Source: Colimorpha sp045597945 (lineage in GTDB: Bacteria > Bacteroidota > Bacteroidia > Bacteroidales > P3). Taken from it: 58,699 nt of DNA. Where the stretch lies: the NCBI GenBank assembly GCA_045597945.1, contig JAZLLD010000023.1, positions 1 to 58,699 on the forward strand, written 5' to 3'. The translations under genes were made by a program, and so were the position numbers. The notes below the pieces were generated by a model. That model worked only from the letters and a program-made list of their open reading frames with translations. It had not been told where the DNA came from and did no database searches. Position 1 is the first letter of the stretch. Every line of letters begins with the position of its first letter. Below are positions 57,896-58,699 of this stretch, in pieces.

Positions 57896-58309
57896 ATGCA
57901 CAAGACATTCACCACCATTGCACTCTTTGCAGTGCTCGGAACCCTGGCCGTCAGCTGCCAGAAAGAAAACATCATTGACGAAACCCCTGTTGTTGCGGAA
58001 AACGTCACCGTGTACACGGTGAGTTACGCCGTTGACGGCGTAACTCACCAGATTACGCTTGTCGGCGACGAGGCCTGGCACGATTTCTTGAATCGCATGA
58101 TGGCCTTGGCAGAAGAAGGACACGAGGTCACTTTCCGCAACGAGGAAGCAGCCTCGCGTGTTGTTTCTAACAAAGAGGTTGTCACCTACTCTACACCAGA
58201 TCACGACGATGCCATCAACTGGGCGGCAAAGATGTTGGATGACGGCTACACCGTAACCATCCACTTCGACAAGGAAAAGAAAGTCTACAACTGCTATGCC
58301 ATCAAGTAG
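57896..58309 (+). CDS. small lipoprotein of the sigma-factor operon
   Basis: A 137-residue lipoprotein. The signal peptide ends in a lipobox with Cys21 (LGTLAVSCQKEN). The mature part is acidic and may form a compact alpha/beta unit (VYTVSYAVDGVTHQITLVGD, DFLNRMMALAEEGHEVTFRN, MLDDGYTVTIHFDKEKKVY in pieces). No family is recognised. It is the fourth gene of the unit started by the sigma factor. A 14-bp perfect hairpin lies within its coding sequence at 58018-58049, near the beginning of the mature part. Confidence 0.78.
   Translation: MHKTFTTIALFAVLGTLAVSCQKENIIDETPVVAENVTVYTVSYAVDGVTHQITLVGDEAWHDFLNRMMALAEEGHEVTFRNEEAASRVVSNKEVVTYSTPDHDDAINWAAKMLDDGYTVTIHFDKEKKVYNCYAIK
58018..58049 (+). repeat. 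perfect 14-bp hairpin inside a coding sequence
   Basis: GGTGAGTTACGCCG (58018-58031) pairs perfectly with CGGCGTAACTCACC (58036-58049) around a TTGA loop. It lies in frame within the lipoprotein gene and encodes VSYAVDGVTHQ. No T-run follows. Confidence 0.85.
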
Positions 58310-58379
58310 AATCAACTACCACAAATCTCGTCCGCCTATGAACAAAACAGACACATAAAACTCAAAAACAATCAAGATT

Positions 58380-58699
58380 ATGACAATTAGAAAAACAATA
58401 TGGCTCACAGCCATAATCATTTTACCAATTTTTTCCGCCCACGCCCAGCATTTCGACTGGGTGAAGTCCTACTCCGGACAGGAACCGCCGGGCAAGTTCT
58501 GGAACTACATCGTCAGTTCCGTCACCGATTCCCACGGCAACCTCTATGTTGCGGGACAGTTCGCCAACGGCGCCACCATCGACGGCCAAAGTCTGTTGCC
58601 CTTCTCTCCGCATGGTGGGCAGACAGAAAACCCCAATTCATGCATTATGAAAATCTCCCCGCAGGGAAATATCTTGTGGACGAAAATCCTTCATGCCAA
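58380..58699 (+). CDS. exported SBBP-like beta-propeller protein, N-terminal part (3' truncated by window)
   Basis: A frame open from ATG 58380 to the end of the window (106 codons). It begins with a signal peptide (MTIRKTIWLTAIIILPIFSA then HAQ) and continues HFDWVKSYSGQEPPGKFWNY. The segment with VTDSHGNLYVAGQFANGATIDG and IMKISPQGNILWTK is typical of SBBP (seven-bladed propeller) repeats, which are found in large surface proteins of Bacteroidetes, often with a C-terminal secretion signal. It follows the lipoprotein by 70 bp and may belong to the same unit. Confidence 0.75.
   Translation, partial: MTIRKTIWLTAIIILPIFSAHAQHFDWVKSYSGQEPPGKFWNYIVSSVTDSHGNLYVAGQFANGATIDGQSLLPFSPHGGQTENPNSCIMKISPQGNILWTKILHA

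Noticed and set aside
1..58699. Insertion sequence, prophage or conjugative element
   Set aside because: I looked for transposase, integrase, relaxase and phage structural genes on both strands and saw none. The acquired blocks are recognised by composition and content only.

Overview
This window reads as a Bacteroidales chromosome, probably from a gut-type lineage; the genus cannot be fixed from sequence alone. The evidence is the recurrent Bacteroidetes -7 box (TAnnTTTG, usually TATCTTTG), many SPII lipoproteins and small outer-membrane beta-barrels, a BspA-type leucine-rich-repeat protein, a GH92 mannosidase, a UpxY-type antiterminator, and the uvrA, mnmE, serS, tamB and phoH sets in typical Bacteroidales form. 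The core genes are moderately GC-rich. Three defence blocks are visibly AT-rich and look acquired.

Layout. 1-10.9 kb: a truncated PD-(D/E)XK ATPase-family protein, a lipoprotein, a sugar-phosphate transferase, an FKBP isomerase, ispE/phoH (reverse), a ROK kinase, and a GH92 mannosidase with a small lipoprotein. 11.6-15.1 kb: a reverse-strand SIR2-HerA anti-phage pair. 16.4-30.7 kb: BspA-like protein, fructose-bisphosphate aldolase, an unknown secreted protein overlapping an M48 peptidase that carries a C-terminal beta-barrel, uvrA, a membrane protein, mnmE and serS. 31.7-39.9 kb: a 55-residue 2[4Fe-4S] ferredoxin, a Gate-domain transporter plus porin, barrels, an orphan UpxY-like NusG paralogue, two identical tRNA-Asn genes, nnrD and a YpfJ-type metallopeptidase. 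39.9-41.8 kb: a type II restriction-modification pair. 42-49 kb: glutathione peroxidase, tamB and a phosphodiester glycosidase. 49.7-55.5 kb: a decayed nifJ remnant, a HigBA-like pair, a 727-residue protein with nuclease-like domains at both ends, and an AbiE toxin-antitoxin pair. 56-58.7 kb: an ECF sigma factor with membrane proteins, a lipoprotein and the start of a beta-propeller protein.

The most unusual signal is repetitive DNA. At least seven places carry short tandem arrays whose unit is 11 bp. The sequence families differ (TTATnCYWTAK, CTTMnnACGGG, CCTTCGCTnnn, CCTTCGGTGAT) but the unit length does not. Two loci, 15.8 and 35.4 kb, are inverted copies of one roughly 140-bp element built around an 89-bp palindrome of such units. 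Several arrays lie beside defence modules. Inside the nifJ remnant, palindromic and repeated insertions interrupt conserved coding blocks at six points while keeping the reading frame open, as Rickettsia palindromic elements do. A second dispersed signal (TGTAAAA heptads in inverted arrangement) occurs at 31 and 49 kb.

The best candidate for an undescribed system is the 727-residue protein next to AbiE (51602-53785). It has an Mrr/Cap4-like start and a PIN-like C-terminal half, with no P-loop that I can see.
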